From Alphaproteobacteria bacterium (GTDB lineage Bacteria; Pseudomonadota; Alphaproteobacteria; Rhodobacterales; Rhodobacteraceae): a stretch of 64,000 nucleotides of DNA. The DNA lies in NCBI GenBank assembly GCA_030433335.1, contig JAUILL010000002.1, forward strand, positions 124,001 through 188,000, in the 5' to 3' direction. Position numbers and translations under genes: made by a program. The notes under the pieces were generated by a model. That model did no database searches, was not told the origin of the DNA, and saw only the letters and a program-made list of their open reading frames with translations. Every line of letters starts with the position of its first letter. The first letter of the stretch is position 1. This document shows positions 34,244-43,619 of this stretch, in pieces.

Positions 34244-36151
34244 ATGCGGCTGAAGTCGTTTGTGATCATCATCGGTTTTTTCAGTGCAGCGGCGGGACTA
34301 GCCTATTTCGGAGCCGGCATGGCTGCCACGGTAATGGAAGAGAATTCCGAACTTTCCATCCGAGCAGCCCTCGACGAGGCTGGACTTGACTGGGCCGAGG
34401 TCGAAGCAGACGGTCTGCAAGTTCTGCTATACGGTGAGGCCCCTAGCGAAGCGAAGCGTTTCACCGCGGTCAATGTCGCCTCCAGTGTGGTCGACGGCAC
34501 CCGCGTTGCAGACAAGATGTCGGTCAAACGCTCGGTCCGCGTAACCGCTCCGCATTTCTCGATCGAACTTTTGCGCAATGACAGCGGCACCTCTTTGATC
34601 GGCCTGATCCCCGCAAAAACCGATCGCGACGCGATCCTGCAGAGCGTCGCCGACAAAACCGACGGCGAAGTCACCGACCTGCTGCAAACCGCGAATTATC
34701 CCGTCCCCAAAGGTTGGGATCGCGCCCTGCGCTTTGCCGAGAACGCATTGGCCAACTTGCCTCGCTCGAAAATCTCGATCTCGGCGGACGAGGTGGTGAT
34801 CAAAGCGATCACGGACAGCATGAATGCCAAGCGCCGCGCCGAAGCAGACTTGCGCCGCGCGGCACCCACGGGGCTGAAGGTCATTCTGGACATTACAGCG
34901 CCCCGACCGGTGATCACGCCCTTTACACTTCGTATGGTCCGCAATGCCGAAGGCAGCCGGTTTGATGCCTGTACCGCAGACACCGAAGAAGCCCGCCGCG
35001 AGATCATGCGGACAGCCGTCGCACTTGGCGTTCCGGCAGAGGCGAGATGCACGGTCGGCCTCGGTTCTCCTTCGACGCTATGGGGGGATGCTGCCGTGTT
35101 GTCGATGAACGGACTGGCGCAGCTTGGTCAGGGGTCTTTGACCATTTCGGATGCAGACATCAGCCTATTGGCCGCCGAGGGGACAGATCAGGCCGTGTTC
35201 GACCGTGTCGTCGGCAAGCTAGAGAACGATTTGCCTGAGGTTTTCACGCTCCACGCTGTTCTTCCCGAGACCGCCGAAGCGGGCGAAGGACCGCTCGACT
35301 TCAATGCGACTCTGAATGAAGACGGCGAAGTTCTGTTGTCTGGCCGGATTAATGACGAATTGACCCGCCGCACGACCGAAAGTTACGCCCGTGCCCGCTT
35401 TGGGGCGAATGCTGTCGAGATGGCCGCGCGGATCGACGAATCCCTTCCTTCTGGCTGGGGCTTGCGCGTTCTGGCCGCGCTGGAGGCACTGGATCAGCTG
35501 CATGACGGCACCGCCCATGTGACAGCGACGGAAATCACAGTCCAAGGCAACACCGGCGTCGAAACCGCAAGCGCCGATATTGCGCGCATTTTGTCTGATA
35601 AATTGGGTGACGGCGCGGATTTCTCGATCGAAGTGAAGTACGATGAAATGCTCGATCCGCTGGCCAATATTCCGACCCCCGAAGAGTGCGTGTCGTCCAT
35701 CCAGAAAATCAACGCCGCGAATAAGATCACCTTTGAGCCGGGCTCTGCGACGATCTCTGCCGACTCACTGACGACCATGGATCGCATCGCCGAAGTGCTG
35801 CAAGAATGCCCGCCGTTCCAGATGGAAATCGCAGGATACACCGACAGCCAAGGGCGCGAAGAAATGAACCAGTCCTTGTCCGAAAACCGCGCCTCGTCCG
35901 TTCTGAGCGAATTGATGAATCGTCGTGTTCTGGTTTCAGGTTTTGTGTCAAAGGGATATGGCGAAGAGAACCCCATCGCGGACAACGAATCCGAAGAGGG
36001 CCGAGAAGCCAACCGTCGCATCGAATTCCGTATGCTGACAAATGAAACACCCGCTGAAGCTGAAGAAGGTCTTGAATCCGAGGCCGATAACAGCGCAGAT
36101 GAAGCAACAACCGAAGTGACCGAGGACGCCCCGACGGATGAACCGGACTGA
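34244..36151 (+). CDS. OmpA-family protein with membrane anchor
   Basis: A 635-residue envelope protein. An N-terminal hydrophobic stretch (residues 4-30, FVIIIGFFSAAAGLAYFGAG) anchors or exports it. A long middle region of about 450 residues has BON-like or repeated alpha/beta modules (AALDEAGLDWAEVEADG early, ALDQLHDGTAHVTATEITV late). The C-terminal OmpA domain near residues 490-605 (ITFEPGSATISADSLTTMD, IAGYTDSQG, NRRIEFRML) binds peptidoglycan. An acidic tail rich in Glu, Asp and Thr follows. The next gene overlaps its end by 14 bp. Confidence 0.85.
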   Translation: MRLKSFVIIIGFFSAAAGLAYFGAGMAATVMEENSELSIRAALDEAGLDWAEVEADGLQVLLYGEAPSEAKRFTAVNVASSVVDGTRVADKMSVKRSVRVTAPHFSIELLRNDSGTSLIGLIPAKTDRDAILQSVADKTDGEVTDLLQTANYPVPKGWDRALRFAENALANLPRSKISISADEVVIKAITDSMNAKRRAEADLRRAAPTGLKVILDITAPRPVITPFTLRMVRNAEGSRFDACTADTEEARREIMRTAVALGVPAEARCTVGLGSPSTLWGDAAVLSMNGLAQLGQGSLTISDADISLLAAEGTDQAVFDRVVGKLENDLPEVFTLHAVLPETAEAGEGPLDFNATLNEDGEVLLSGRINDELTRRTTESYARARFGANAVEMAARIDESLPSGWGLRVLAALEALDQLHDGTAHVTATEITVQGNTGVETASADIARILSDKLGDGADFSIEVKYDEMLDPLANIPTPEECVSSIQKINAANKITFEPGSATISADSLTTMDRIAEVLQECPPFQMEIAGYTDSQGREEMNQSLSENRASSVLSELMNRRVLVSGFVSKGYGEENPIADNESEEGREANRRIEFRMLTNETPAEAEEGLESEADNSADEATTEVTEDAPTDEPD

Positions 36152-36467
36152 GTTTATTTTTGCCACTGCGATTATTCTGTTTGTGTCCTACATAATCGGA
36201 TGGTTTTCACATTGGTTGCTTCACACGTTTTCCCGTGTTTCCAAGAATGACATCGACGAACTGGAACGTCTCGCCCGTGAATTGCACGAGGCCGAGGAAA
36301 CCCGCGATCAGGCCATCACCTATCTGCAGCAACGCGAAGCAGAGCTGACCAATCAACTGACCCAGTCTGAAGCCGAGCTGTCGGCCGCAATGGACGGCCT
36401 GCGCGACGCCCGCGCCGAGACCGAAGAACTGCGTAGCTATATGCGAAAAATCCAGCAGGCGAAGTAA
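36138..36467 (+). CDS. Small membrane protein with coiled coil
   Basis: A 109-residue protein with one transmembrane segment near 7-30 (FIFATAIILFVSYIIGWFSH) followed by a cytoplasmic coiled coil of about 70 residues (DELERLARELHEAEETRDQAITYL and further heptads to the end). Its start overlaps the last 14 bp of the OmpA-family gene, so both proteins are made from one message. A membrane tether linked to cell-wall or divisome function is possible given the partner, but the sequence does not prove it. I do not recognise a named family. Confidence 0.8.
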   Translation: MNRTEFIFATAIILFVSYIIGWFSHWLLHTFSRVSKNDIDELERLARELHEAEETRDQAITYLQQREAELTNQLTQSEAELSAAMDGLRDARAETEELRSYMRKIQQAK

Positions 36468-36492
36468 TACACCCGCTTACTTTGACCGATAT

Positions 36493-36948
36493 TCAGCCCT
36501 GCTTCCACCGGCGCAGGGCCTCTTCGTCTTCATCCTTGGCGGAAACCCAATCAGAGCCGTCCGCCGTCACTTCTTTCTTCCAGAACGGCGCGCGGGACTT
36601 CAAGTAATCCATCAGGAAATCAGCGGCGGCAAAGGCATCCTTGCGGTGTGGGCTGGCGGTCGCGACCATCATGATCTGATCGCCCGGGGCCATCTGACCA
36701 TAGCGGTGGATCACCAACACATCGCCCAAAGACCAACGTTCGCAAGCCTCTTCGGCGATCTTGGTCAGGGCGCGTTCGGTCATACCGGGGTAGTGTTCGA
36801 TCAGCATGTGGCGCAAGGGCGCTTCGGGCAGATCACGCACGATGCCAGAAAAGCTGACGATCGCACCCATATCGGTCTTGCCGGCCTGAAAGGCATTGAG
36901 TTCAGCCCCCACATCGAACGAAGCCTCTTGGACAAGGATGCGCATCAT
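36493..36948 (-). CDS. moaE: Molybdopterin synthase catalytic subunit
   Basis: It converts cyclic pyranopterin to molybdopterin, taking sulfur from MoaD. The 151-residue protein has the MoaE motifs DMGAIVSFSGIVRDLP, LIEHYPGMTERALTKIAEEA and HRKDAFAAADFLMDYLKSRA with the active Lys after WKKE. Its ATG overlaps the moaD stop by 4 bp (ATGA). The trio pgsA-moaD-moaE has every junction overlapping, so translation is strictly coupled. Confidence 0.95.
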   Translation of the reverse strand: MMRILVQEASFDVGAELNAFQAGKTDMGAIVSFSGIVRDLPEAPLRHMLIEHYPGMTERALTKIAEEACERWSLGDVLVIHRYGQMAPGDQIMMVATASPHRKDAFAAADFLMDYLKSRAPFWKKEVTADGSDWVSAKDEDEEALRRWKQG

Positions 36949-37196
36949 CCGCCCGTCATAGGTGGGAAGAAGGCAACTTCGCGCGCGCCAGAGATGGAGG
37001 CATCGAAATCGGTCAAATCCTGATCGACCGCCACGCGCAGGGCGTCCAGGTCGCTAAAGGCCAACTCATAGCGGTCCTCGCGCGCAGACAGCTCGCGCAC
37101 CAGATCAGCAACGGTCGCCGCCTCGGTTTCCACCGTTTCGCGCGGTACGCCGATCCGTTCACGGACCCACGCAAAATACATCACGTCCAGCTTCAT
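36945..37196 (-). CDS. moaD: Molybdopterin synthase sulfur-carrier subunit
   Basis: An 83-residue ubiquitin-fold protein that carries thiocarboxylate sulfur to MoaE. It starts MKLDVMYFAWVRERIG and ends FFPPMTGG, whose terminal Gly-Gly is the site of thiocarboxylation after adenylylation by MoeB. The ATG at 37196 overlaps the pgsA stop by 4 bp; a longer in-frame start would lie inside pgsA. Its own stop overlaps moaE. Confidence 0.94.
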   Translation of the reverse strand: MKLDVMYFAWVRERIGVPRETVETEAATVADLVRELSAREDRYELAFSDLDALRVAVDQDLTDFDASISGAREVAFFPPMTGG

Positions 37197-37858
37197 GCCC
37201 CGTCCTTCAAATAGGGCATCGCTTTTCGGAAGTAGTCGAAGCCCGTCACCACTGTCAGCACTGCCGCCACCCAAAGGAGCGCAATGCCAGCGTAGCCCGA
37301 CCAGACCATGCCTTGGTAAAGATTGGCAAGTCCGCCGTGGTCAGGCATCGCACCTTGTAGGACGTCCGCGACCATTACGTTGTCCATCCCCATGGTGCCC
37401 ATGACGAAGTAGTGCTCGAAAATGCCTTGGGCAAACAGGACCGAAATCGCGACCATCTGAACAGTGGTTTTCCACTTCGCTAGTTTGGTGACCTTGAGCA
37501 GCCCCGCCGTATCCCCAAGGAATTCGCGCAGGCCGGACACAAAGACTTCGCGGAACATGATCAGCACGGCAGGCAGCAGGACGAACAGCTTCACCTGAGA
37601 CACGGCAACCAAAACCAGCAGCGCAACGCTGACCATTGCCTTATCCGCAATCGGGTCCAACATAGCGCCCATCTTGCTGACCTGTTTCCAAGCGCGGGCC
37701 AGATACCCGTCGAACCAATCGGTTACCGAGGCGCCGATGAACAGCGCCAGCGCAAACCAGTCCGCATAGGGTCGCGTGAAGTACAAAAACATCACCCCAA
37801 GCGCAGGCGCAGCCAGCAGGCGAAGAACAGTCAGAATATTGGGCACAGTCCAGATCAT
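37193..37858 (-). CDS. pgsA: CDP-diacylglycerol-glycerol-3-phosphate 3-phosphatidyltransferase
   Basis: It makes phosphatidylglycerol phosphate at the inner membrane, leading to PG and cardiolipin. The 221-residue protein has four to six hydrophobic segments and the CDP-alcohol transferase signature DWFDGYLARAWKQVSKMG then AMLDPIADK, with Asp, Gly, Ala-Arg and the final Asp pairs in the expected spacing. The gene lies 54 bp from uvrC and heads the overlapping moaD-moaE pair. Confidence 0.94.
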   Translation of the reverse strand: MIWTVPNILTVLRLLAAPALGVMFLYFTRPYADWFALALFIGASVTDWFDGYLARAWKQVSKMGAMLDPIADKAMVSVALLVLVAVSQVKLFVLLPAVLIMFREVFVSGLREFLGDTAGLLKVTKLAKWKTTVQMVAISVLFAQGIFEHYFVMGTMGMDNVMVADVLQGAMPDHGGLANLYQGMVWSGYAGIALLWVAAVLTVVTGFDYFRKAMPYLKDGA

Positions 37859-37912
37859 GGCGCTTGTTTACCTGCGAAAATCGACTTGTGAAAGCGCGAC
37901 CTATCGCCCGCG

Positions 37913-39775
37913 TCATTTGTCATGGAAGAAGTTGTAAATCGCCTCGGCCAGCGCTTCGGAAATGCCGTCCACAGCCTTCAGATCCGCCAAATTTGCGCGA
38001 CTCACGGCCTTGGCGCTGCCAAAATGCGCAAGCAGTGCACGTTTGCGCGTGGCGCCAACACCTGGCACATCATCCAGCGGATTGGCGGCCATGGATTTGG
38101 CCCGTTTGGCGCGGTGGGTTCCAATGGCAAAGCGGTGCGCTTCATCGCGCAGGCGCTGGATGAAGTAGAGCACCGGATCGTTGTGACGCAGGGCAAAGGG
38201 CCGCTCGCCCGTCCGGTAAAACTCTTCCTTTCCGTGGTCGCGATCCACCCCCTTGGCCACACCGACCATCGGCACGTCTTCGACGCCTTGTTCGACCATG
38301 ATCTCGCGCACGGCACTCACCTGCCCTGCACCGCCGTCGATCAGCAGCAAGTCTGGCCACAGGCCTTTGTCCCGATCAGGGTCCTCTTTGAGCAGACGCT
38401 GGAAGCGGCGGGTCAGCACCTCTTTCATCATGCCAAAGTCATCACCCGGCGTCAGGTCATCCCCGCGAATGTTGAACTTGCGGTAGTGGTTCTTCATGAA
38501 GCCTTCGGGGCCGGAGACGATCATCGCCCCCACCGCATTGGTGCCCTGAATGTGCGAGTTATCGTAGACTTCGATCCGCTGAGGCGGACCATCGAGGCCG
38601 AACGCTTCGGCGATGCCATCCAGCAACTTGGCCTGCGTCGCGCTCTCGGACATCTTGCGCGCCAGACTTTCGCGGGCATTCCGAGCGGCACCTTCAACGA
38701 GTTCCGCTTTCTCCCCGCGCAGAGGCACGGCAATCTCGACCTTGCGCCCAACCTTTTCTGCTAGCGCTTCGGCAAGCAGATCAGGATCCTCGACCGGATG
38801 TGACAAGAGCAAAAGGCGCGGCGCCTCTTTGTCATCGTAGAACTGGCCGATAAAGGCCTGCAGGACCTCGGCCTCGGACACATCCGCCCCGCCGATCCGC
38901 GGGTAGAAATCGCGGTTGCCCCAGTTCTGATTGGCACGGATAAAGAAGACCTGCACACAGGCCTGCCCCTTTTCCATGTGCAACGCGATCACGTCAGCCT
39001 CGGAAACCCCGCGCGGGTTGATCCCTTGCGCTGTCTGGACTTGGGTCAGAGCACGAATGCGGTCACGCAGTGCTGCCGCCCGCTCAAACTCCATCGCCTC
39101 GGAGGCTTCGGCCATTTGGCTGGCCAGCTCTTCCTGCACCTTGGTGGACCGACCTGAAAGGAACCGTTCTGCATCTGCGACCAGCGCACCGTATTCCTCT
39201 TCGGACACTTTTCCCACACAGGGCGCCGCGCAGCGTTTGATTTGAAAAAGCAGGCAAGGACGCGTCCGTGTGTTGAAAACCGAGTCAGTACAGTTCCGGA
39301 GCAGGAACACCTTCTGCAGCTGATTCAGCGTGCGGTTTACGGCGCCCGCGCTGGCAAAGGGACCGTAGTAGCTGCCCTTCTGCACCTTTTTCCCGCGATG
39401 TTTTTTAATCTGCGGGAAGCCGTGGTCCTTGGTCACCAAAATGTTCGGAAAGGACTTATCGTCGCGCAACAGCACGTTGTATCGCGGCTTGAGCTGCTTG
39501 ATCAGATTCTGTTCAAGCAACAAAGCTTCGGTTTCTGTCCGCGTGGTCAGGAACATCATAGAAGCGGTTTCAGAAATCATTCGCGCAATTCGCCCGCTGT
39601 GGCCCGACGGACGCGCGTAATTCGAAACCCTCATTTTGAGATTCCTCGCCTTACCCACGTAGAGAACGCGCGATTCAGCATCCAGCATACGGTAGACGCC
39701 AGGCGAGCTATCGAGCGTCTTCAGGTAATTCTGGATGACAGTGTGTCCAGTCTCTGGAGAGGTCATTTCGGTCAT
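37913..39775 (-). CDS. uvrC: Excinuclease ABC subunit C
   Basis: UvrC cuts DNA on both sides of lesions in nucleotide-excision repair. The 620-residue protein has the GIY-YIG nuclease domain at the N-terminus ([20 protein letters not shown]), a UVR helix ([21 protein letters not shown]), the second nuclease domain of RNase H fold ([16 protein letters not shown] and the Asp of [10 protein letters not shown]) and C-terminal helix-hairpin-helix motifs ([19 protein letters not shown]). I start at [11 protein letters not shown] 39775; a longer in-frame frame reaches 39847. It is preceded by an AT-rich 300-bp stretch and followed by pgsA. Confidence 0.94.
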   Translation of the reverse strand: MTEMTSPETGHTVIQNYLKTLDSSPGVYRMLDAESRVLYVGKARNLKMRVSNYARPSGHSGRIARMISETASMMFLTTRTETEALLLEQNLIKQLKPRYNVLLRDDKSFPNILVTKDHGFPQIKKHRGKKVQKGSYYGPFASAGAVNRTLNQLQKVFLLRNCTDSVFNTRTRPCLLFQIKRCAAPCVGKVSEEEYGALVADAERFLSGRSTKVQEELASQMAEASEAMEFERAAALRDRIRALTQVQTAQGINPRGVSEADVIALHMEKGQACVQVFFIRANQNWGNRDFYPRIGGADVSEAEVLQAFIGQFYDDKEAPRLLLLSHPVEDPDLLAEALAEKVGRKVEIAVPLRGEKAELVEGAARNARESLARKMSESATQAKLLDGIAEAFGLDGPPQRIEVYDNSHIQGTNAVGAMIVSGPEGFMKNHYRKFNIRGDDLTPGDDFGMMKEVLTRRFQRLLKEDPDRDKGLWPDLLLIDGGAGQVSAVREIMVEQGVEDVPMVGVAKGVDRDHGKEEFYRTGERPFALRHNDPVLYFIQRLRDEAHRFAIGTHRAKRAKSMAANPLDDVPGVGATRKRALLAHFGSAKAVSRANLADLKAVDGISEALAEAIYNFFHDK

Positions 39776-40077
39776 GAGTAACAGTTCTGTGATTCCCGCC
39801 CTGCGCTGCAATGATACAAGGGGTAGTTCAAGAGAAAAGGTGTCCACGCTTTTTGTGGATAACTCCGTGGGAAAGTTTTGGAGATCCGCAAATTTCCTTT
39901 GTTTTTAGGCCACTTCATTAATGAGATTAATTTTTAGGCGATTTTGCAACGCGCTGATTTTATTGCATAAAAAACTTCAAACGCTCTAACACCACCGAAT
40001 TTATGACATTTTCATAAACGATCCCTAACCGAGACGGTAACGGTGTAAAACTTTGGACGACACAAATGTTCGAAAGG
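39776..40077. other. AT-rich intergenic stretch upstream of uvrC
   Basis: About 300 bp between the reductase stop and uvrC start, clearly more AT-rich than the surroundings. It contains one perfect DnaA box in reverse orientation (TGTGGATAA, 39854-39862) and TTAATGAGATTAA at about 39920. I see no gene and no second strong DnaA box, so this is most simply the uvrC promoter region. Confidence 0.6.
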
Positions 40078-40857
40078 TTATTCAACACCAACAACGTCCG
40101 GTGTTTCCCAAGCCAAATGCTGCCCCGCATCGATGCAAAGCAACTGCCCCGTCACCGCCGGCGCGCGCAAAAAGTAGTTCAGGGCACTACAAATATCTTC
40201 GGAATTTGCACCACGATTCAACAAGGTAGCGCGGCGTTGTTGAGCGAATTTATCGCCATCCTGGCGCCCTCCCTGAAGGGTTGGGCCCGGCCCAATCGCG
40301 TTCACTCTGATATTTGGTGCAAGGGCCTGAGAGGCCGTTTGAGTCATCACCCACAACGCCGCTTTTGCAATTGTGTAAGTCGCGAATTCGGGAGTTAGTT
40401 TCCGTACACGCTGGTCAATCATATTTACAACCAAAGCATGAGCACGCGGCTCCCCGTTTGCATCAGGCATTGCTTTTGGTGCCTGAGCAGCAAAAGCTTG
40501 GGTTAAAACGAATGGTGCCCTGAGGTTACTTTCGAAGTGGCGATCCCAACTCTCGCGCGTCGCATCCTCGTAGCTATCATATTCAAAAATCGAAGCATTA
40601 TTGACGAGACAGGTCAGGTCTCGTCCCAACGCCTCGGCTGCACGCGGCACCAGTTCAGCGGTTTCGGCCTCTTTCAGAAGGTCAGCGCGCAGCGTAACGG
40701 CCCTCCGCCCCAGAGCCTGGATGTCCTGAGCGGTCTCTTCTGCTTCTTCCTCGGAGGAACTGTAGTGCACCGCAACATCATATCCTTGGCGTGCAAGCTC
40801 CAACGCAAGTTCGCGCCCGAGGCGCCGTGCGGCGCCCGTGACCAATGCTGCAGTCAT
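40078..40857 (-). CDS. Short-chain reductase, FolM/pteridine-reductase-like
   Basis: A 259-residue SDR. The cofactor loop TGAARRLG (residues 7-14) with Arg after the Gly-Ala pattern is the TGxxxRxG form of pteridine reductases and FolM, which reduce dihydromonapterin or dihydrofolate. The catalytic Tyr and Lys lie in YTIAKAAL. The stretch NAIGPGPTLQGGRQDGDKFA also resembles the FolM group. The activity is likely NADPH-dependent reduction of a pterin, but the substrate is inferred. It lies downstream of the antiporter gene by 19 bp on the same strand. Confidence 0.78.
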   Translation of the reverse strand: MTAALVTGAARRLGRELALELARQGYDVAVHYSSSEEEAEETAQDIQALGRRAVTLRADLLKEAETAELVPRAAEALGRDLTCLVNNASIFEYDSYEDATRESWDRHFESNLRAPFVLTQAFAAQAPKAMPDANGEPRAHALVVNMIDQRVRKLTPEFATYTIAKAALWVMTQTASQALAPNIRVNAIGPGPTLQGGRQDGDKFAQQRRATLLNRGANSEDICSALNYFLRAPAVTGQLLCIDAGQHLAWETPDVVGVE

Positions 40858-40876
40858 CTGTTCTGATTCCTCTGGA

Positions 40877-41824
40877 TTACGTCACGATGGACAGGACGTA
40901 GAACCCATATAGCGCACAGAACAAAATCCCCCAGAGGCGCGTGATATTCTGTTTGAAAAAGACGAACGGAAGCAAGAGCAGAGAGGCGCCCAACATGACC
41001 CACAGGTCGACCTCCAGAAACTCGGGATCGACGGGAATTGGCCCCACCAAAGAGGCCACACCAATGATCGCCAGCAGATTAAAGAGGTTCGAGCCGATCA
41101 CGTTGCCCAAGGCCACATCAGCCTGTCGGCGGATCGCCGCCATCATTGTCGTCGCGAGCTCTGGCAGCGAGGTTCCCAAAGCCACCAAGGTCAGGCCGAT
41201 CACCGTGTCTGAAACACCGAATTCCTGAGCGATGATGCGTGCGTTATCCACCAGAATTTGCGCACCCAGCGGGAGGCCGACCAAGCCAACGACCAGATAG
41301 AAAATGATCCGCCACCACGGCAGATCGGGGTCGGCGCCCTCGACTTCTTCTTCGGGTTCAGCAGCCTTGGCGGCCTTGCGGTGGAAATACGAGTCGCGAA
41401 AGGCGTCCCCTAGGTAAAGCGCGAGCGCAGCCAGCAGGATTAGGCCACTCCACCAAGTCAGGGTTCCAGTATATGCGAGCGCAATGAACAGCAAAGAACC
41501 CGCGATCATCATCACATAGCTCTTTTTTGAATCGCACTCGGCTGTGTGCATGGTCGCGAACAGCGCGGGCAAGCCAAGGACCATTAGGATATTGGCCGTG
41601 TTTGACCCGACCACGTTGCCCAAGGCGATCCCAGGCAGGTTGTCCAAAACCGCACGGATCGAGATCAGCAATTCAGGCGCAGACGTCCCAAAGGCGACAA
41701 CGGTCAACGAAACGATCATCGACGGAATGCCGATCCGCAGGCTCAGGTTCACCGCGCCCTTGACCAGGAAATCCCCGGCAAGGATCAAAATCAACAGGCC
41801 GACGCCGGCCATTAACCATTCCAT
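40877..41824 (-). CDS. Calcium/sodium antiporter (YrbG-type CaCA family)
   Basis: A 315-residue cation antiporter that exports calcium in exchange for sodium or protons at the inner membrane. The two alpha repeats are complete: GTSAPELLISIRAVLDNL with GNVVGSNTANILMVLGLP in the first half and ALGTSLPELATTMMAAIRR with GNVIGSNLFNLLAIIG in the second. About ten transmembrane helices are visible, with an acidic loop between the halves (EEEVEGADPD). It is followed by the FolM-like gene and preceded by the zinc-ribbon protein gene. Confidence 0.92.
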   Translation of the reverse strand: MEWLMAGVGLLILILAGDFLVKGAVNLSLRIGIPSMIVSLTVVAFGTSAPELLISIRAVLDNLPGIALGNVVGSNTANILMVLGLPALFATMHTAECDSKKSYVMMIAGSLLFIALAYTGTLTWWSGLILLAALALYLGDAFRDSYFHRKAAKAAEPEEEVEGADPDLPWWRIIFYLVVGLVGLPLGAQILVDNARIIAQEFGVSDTVIGLTLVALGTSLPELATTMMAAIRRQADVALGNVIGSNLFNLLAIIGVASLVGPIPVDPEFLEVDLWVMLGASLLLLPFVFFKQNITRLWGILFCALYGFYVLSIVT

Positions 41825-41830
41825 TGGAAT

Positions 41831-41992
41831 TTACCCTTTGTTCCGACCGCAGGGGCATGGCCCCGAGCCTATTTTGTATCGCCCGCATTTGGGGCACTTG
41901 GCTTGACGCAGCCGCCGGCCAACAATCCCGCGCCCGAACATGGCGAGCACGATGATCGCCACGAGAAAGAGGGTGACTGCCTTGATGATCAC
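41831..41992 (-). CDS. Tiny membrane zinc-ribbon protein coupled to S49 peptidase
   Basis: A 53-residue protein beginning at GTG 41992, 1 bp after the peptidase stop. It has a hydrophobic N-terminal helix (AVTLFLVAIIVLAMFG, residues 5-20), a basic stretch (GRRLRQAK) and a zinc-ribbon-like tail CPKCGRYKIGSGPCPCG with four cysteines. The rest of the chain matches nothing I know. It would be single-spanning with the metal site in the cytoplasm. The conserved-looking CxxC...CxC pattern and coupling argue that it is real. A longer frame reaching into the peptidase gene was rejected. Confidence 0.72.
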   Translation of the reverse strand: MIIKAVTLFLVAIIVLAMFGRGIVGRRLRQAKCPKCGRYKIGSGPCPCGRNKG

Positions 41993-41993
41993 G

Positions 41994-42788
41994 TCAGAGG
42001 CCGAAACGCGCGTATGCCGCACGCTCCTCAATGCTGGCCATCGCATCCAACGCCATTGAGGCACCGAGGCGGCCAAACAACCCGCGACGGCGGCAGTAAG
42101 GCACCAGCTTCACCTTGTCGCCGTACAACTCTTTGAGCTTCGGCTTCAGGTGGCCAACGCCGTCAGCAAGGCCAACGTCGACCGCGCGCTCACCAATCCA
42201 CACCTCGCCTGTAAACAAGTCCGGATCGTCAGCCAGCTTGTCGCCGCGTCGGGACTTCACTTGGTCAATGAAAGCGCCATGGATTTGGTTCAGAATTTTA
42301 TCGAGTCGCTCAACGTCTTCGGGCGTTTCAGGCTTGAACGGGTCCATCATGCTCTTGGATTTACCCGCGGTGTGAACGCGCCGTTCAATGCCCTGCCGAG
42401 ACAAGAACACATGCGCGCCAAAACCTGCAGAAATCACGCCGATCGATCCAAGCACAGAACAATTGTCCACGTAGATATTGTCCGCGCTGCTGGCCAACCA
42501 ATAGCCACCAGAGGCCGCGACATCCTCGACGAATGCGTGGACGGGAATGCCTTTTTCTTCGGACAGGCGGCGGATGCGTGCGCCGATCAAAGACGATTGC
42601 ACCGGCGAACCACCCGGCGAATTGATCACCAGCGCCACGGCGGTCGGTTTGCCTTTGGTAAACGCGGCCTCGATCAAAGGGGCCACATTTGCGTCATTCA
42701 GGGCCCGACCGCTATTCGCGATCATTCCCGACAAGCGCACCACCGACACTCGGGGGGGCGTTTTAATGAAAGGAATACGGTGCAACAT
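41994..42788 (-). CDS. S49-family serine peptidase (SppA/SohB-like)
   Basis: A 264-residue membrane-associated peptidase of the signal-peptide-peptidase type, which degrades cleaved signal peptides or membrane proteins. The nucleophile is in VAASGGYWLASSAD and the paired Lys in HTAGKSKSMMDPFKP; INSPGGSPVQSS and GVGHLKP are further markers. No clear signal anchor is present, as in several short alphaproteobacterial forms, so the protein may be cytoplasmic or peripheral. I start at MLHRIPFIKTPP. A tiny zinc-ribbon gene follows 1 bp later. Confidence 0.88.
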   Translation of the reverse strand: MLHRIPFIKTPPRVSVVRLSGMIANSGRALNDANVAPLIEAAFTKGKPTAVALVINSPGGSPVQSSLIGARIRRLSEEKGIPVHAFVEDVAASGGYWLASSADNIYVDNCSVLGSIGVISAGFGAHVFLSRQGIERRVHTAGKSKSMMDPFKPETPEDVERLDKILNQIHGAFIDQVKSRRGDKLADDPDLFTGEVWIGERAVDVGLADGVGHLKPKLKELYGDKVKLVPYCRRRGLFGRLGASMALDAMASIEERAAYARFGL

Positions 42789-42857
42789 GCAGTGTGATGT
42801 AATTTGCCCTGTGCCAGCAAACAAGCGCTGCCACAGGGAAATACTGCGCTATTGCAC

Positions 42858-43619
42858 TTATTTCCGAATGCGCCAGCCGGTTTTAAAAATCCACCAGACT
42901 GCAAGCAGGCAGAGGCCTTGGAACAGACCGATCGCAAGCAAGCTGGTCAGGATCGGAACATCCGCCACACCAAAGAAGGACCAGCGGAAACCGGAAATCA
43001 GGTAAACGACCGGATTGAACATGGTGATCGTCTGCCAAATCGGCGGCAACATGTTGATGGAGTAGAAAGACCCGCCAAGAAAAACGAGCGGCGTGATCAC
43101 CAGAAGCGGGATCAACTGAAGCTGCTCAAAGTTCTTGGCCCAGATGCCGATGATAAACCCGAACAACGCGAAACTGACGCAGGTCAGGACAAGGAACAAC
43201 ACCATCACGAGCGGACGCTGGATCTGCATCTCTACAAACAGCGCCGAGGTGCCCAGAATTACCGTCCCGATGAACAAAGCCTTAGTCGCCGCTGCGCCCG
43301 CGAAGCCAATCACGACCTCGAGGAAATTGATCGGCGCGCTCAGAAGTTCGTAAATCGTGCCGGTGAATTTCGGGAAGTAGATGCCGAAACTGGCGTTGCT
43401 GATGCCTTGGGTCATCACACTCAGCATGATCAGGCCGGGCACGATGAAAGAGCCGTAACTCACACCCTCGACCTCGTCGATGCGGCTGCCAATGGCGGCA
43501 CCGAAGACTACGAAATAGAGCGAAGTCGAGATCACCGGCGACAGAAAGCTTTGCATGAATGTGCGAAAGAAGCGCGCCATTTCGCTGACATACATGGCGC
43601 GGATGGCTGTCAGGTTCAT
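42858..43619 (-). CDS. ABC-2 type transporter permease
   Basis: A 253-residue permease with six hydrophobic segments in the ABC-2 pattern ([21 protein letters not shown] at the N-terminus; [20 protein letters not shown] before the last segments). It pairs with the ATP-binding gene, which ends 4 bp inside its start. Such two-gene exporters handle drugs, polysaccharides or lipid-linked compounds; the substrate is unknown. Confidence 0.9.
   Translation of the reverse strand: MNLTAIRAMYVSEMARFFRTFMQSFLSPVISTSLYFVVFGAAIGSRIDEVEGVSYGSFIVPGLIMLSVMTQGISNASFGIYFPKFTGTIYELLSAPINFLEVVIGFAGAAATKALFIGTVILGTSALFVEMQIQRPLVMVLFLVLTCVSFALFGFIIGIWAKNFEQLQLIPLLVITPLVFLGGSFYSINMLPPIWQTITMFNPVVYLISGFRWSFFGVADVPILTSLLAIGLFQGLCLLAVWWIFKTGWRIRK

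Noticed and set aside
39776..40077. Possible chromosomal origin
   Set aside because: Only one DnaA box and no origin-linked genes such as hemE, dnaA or parAB nearby.
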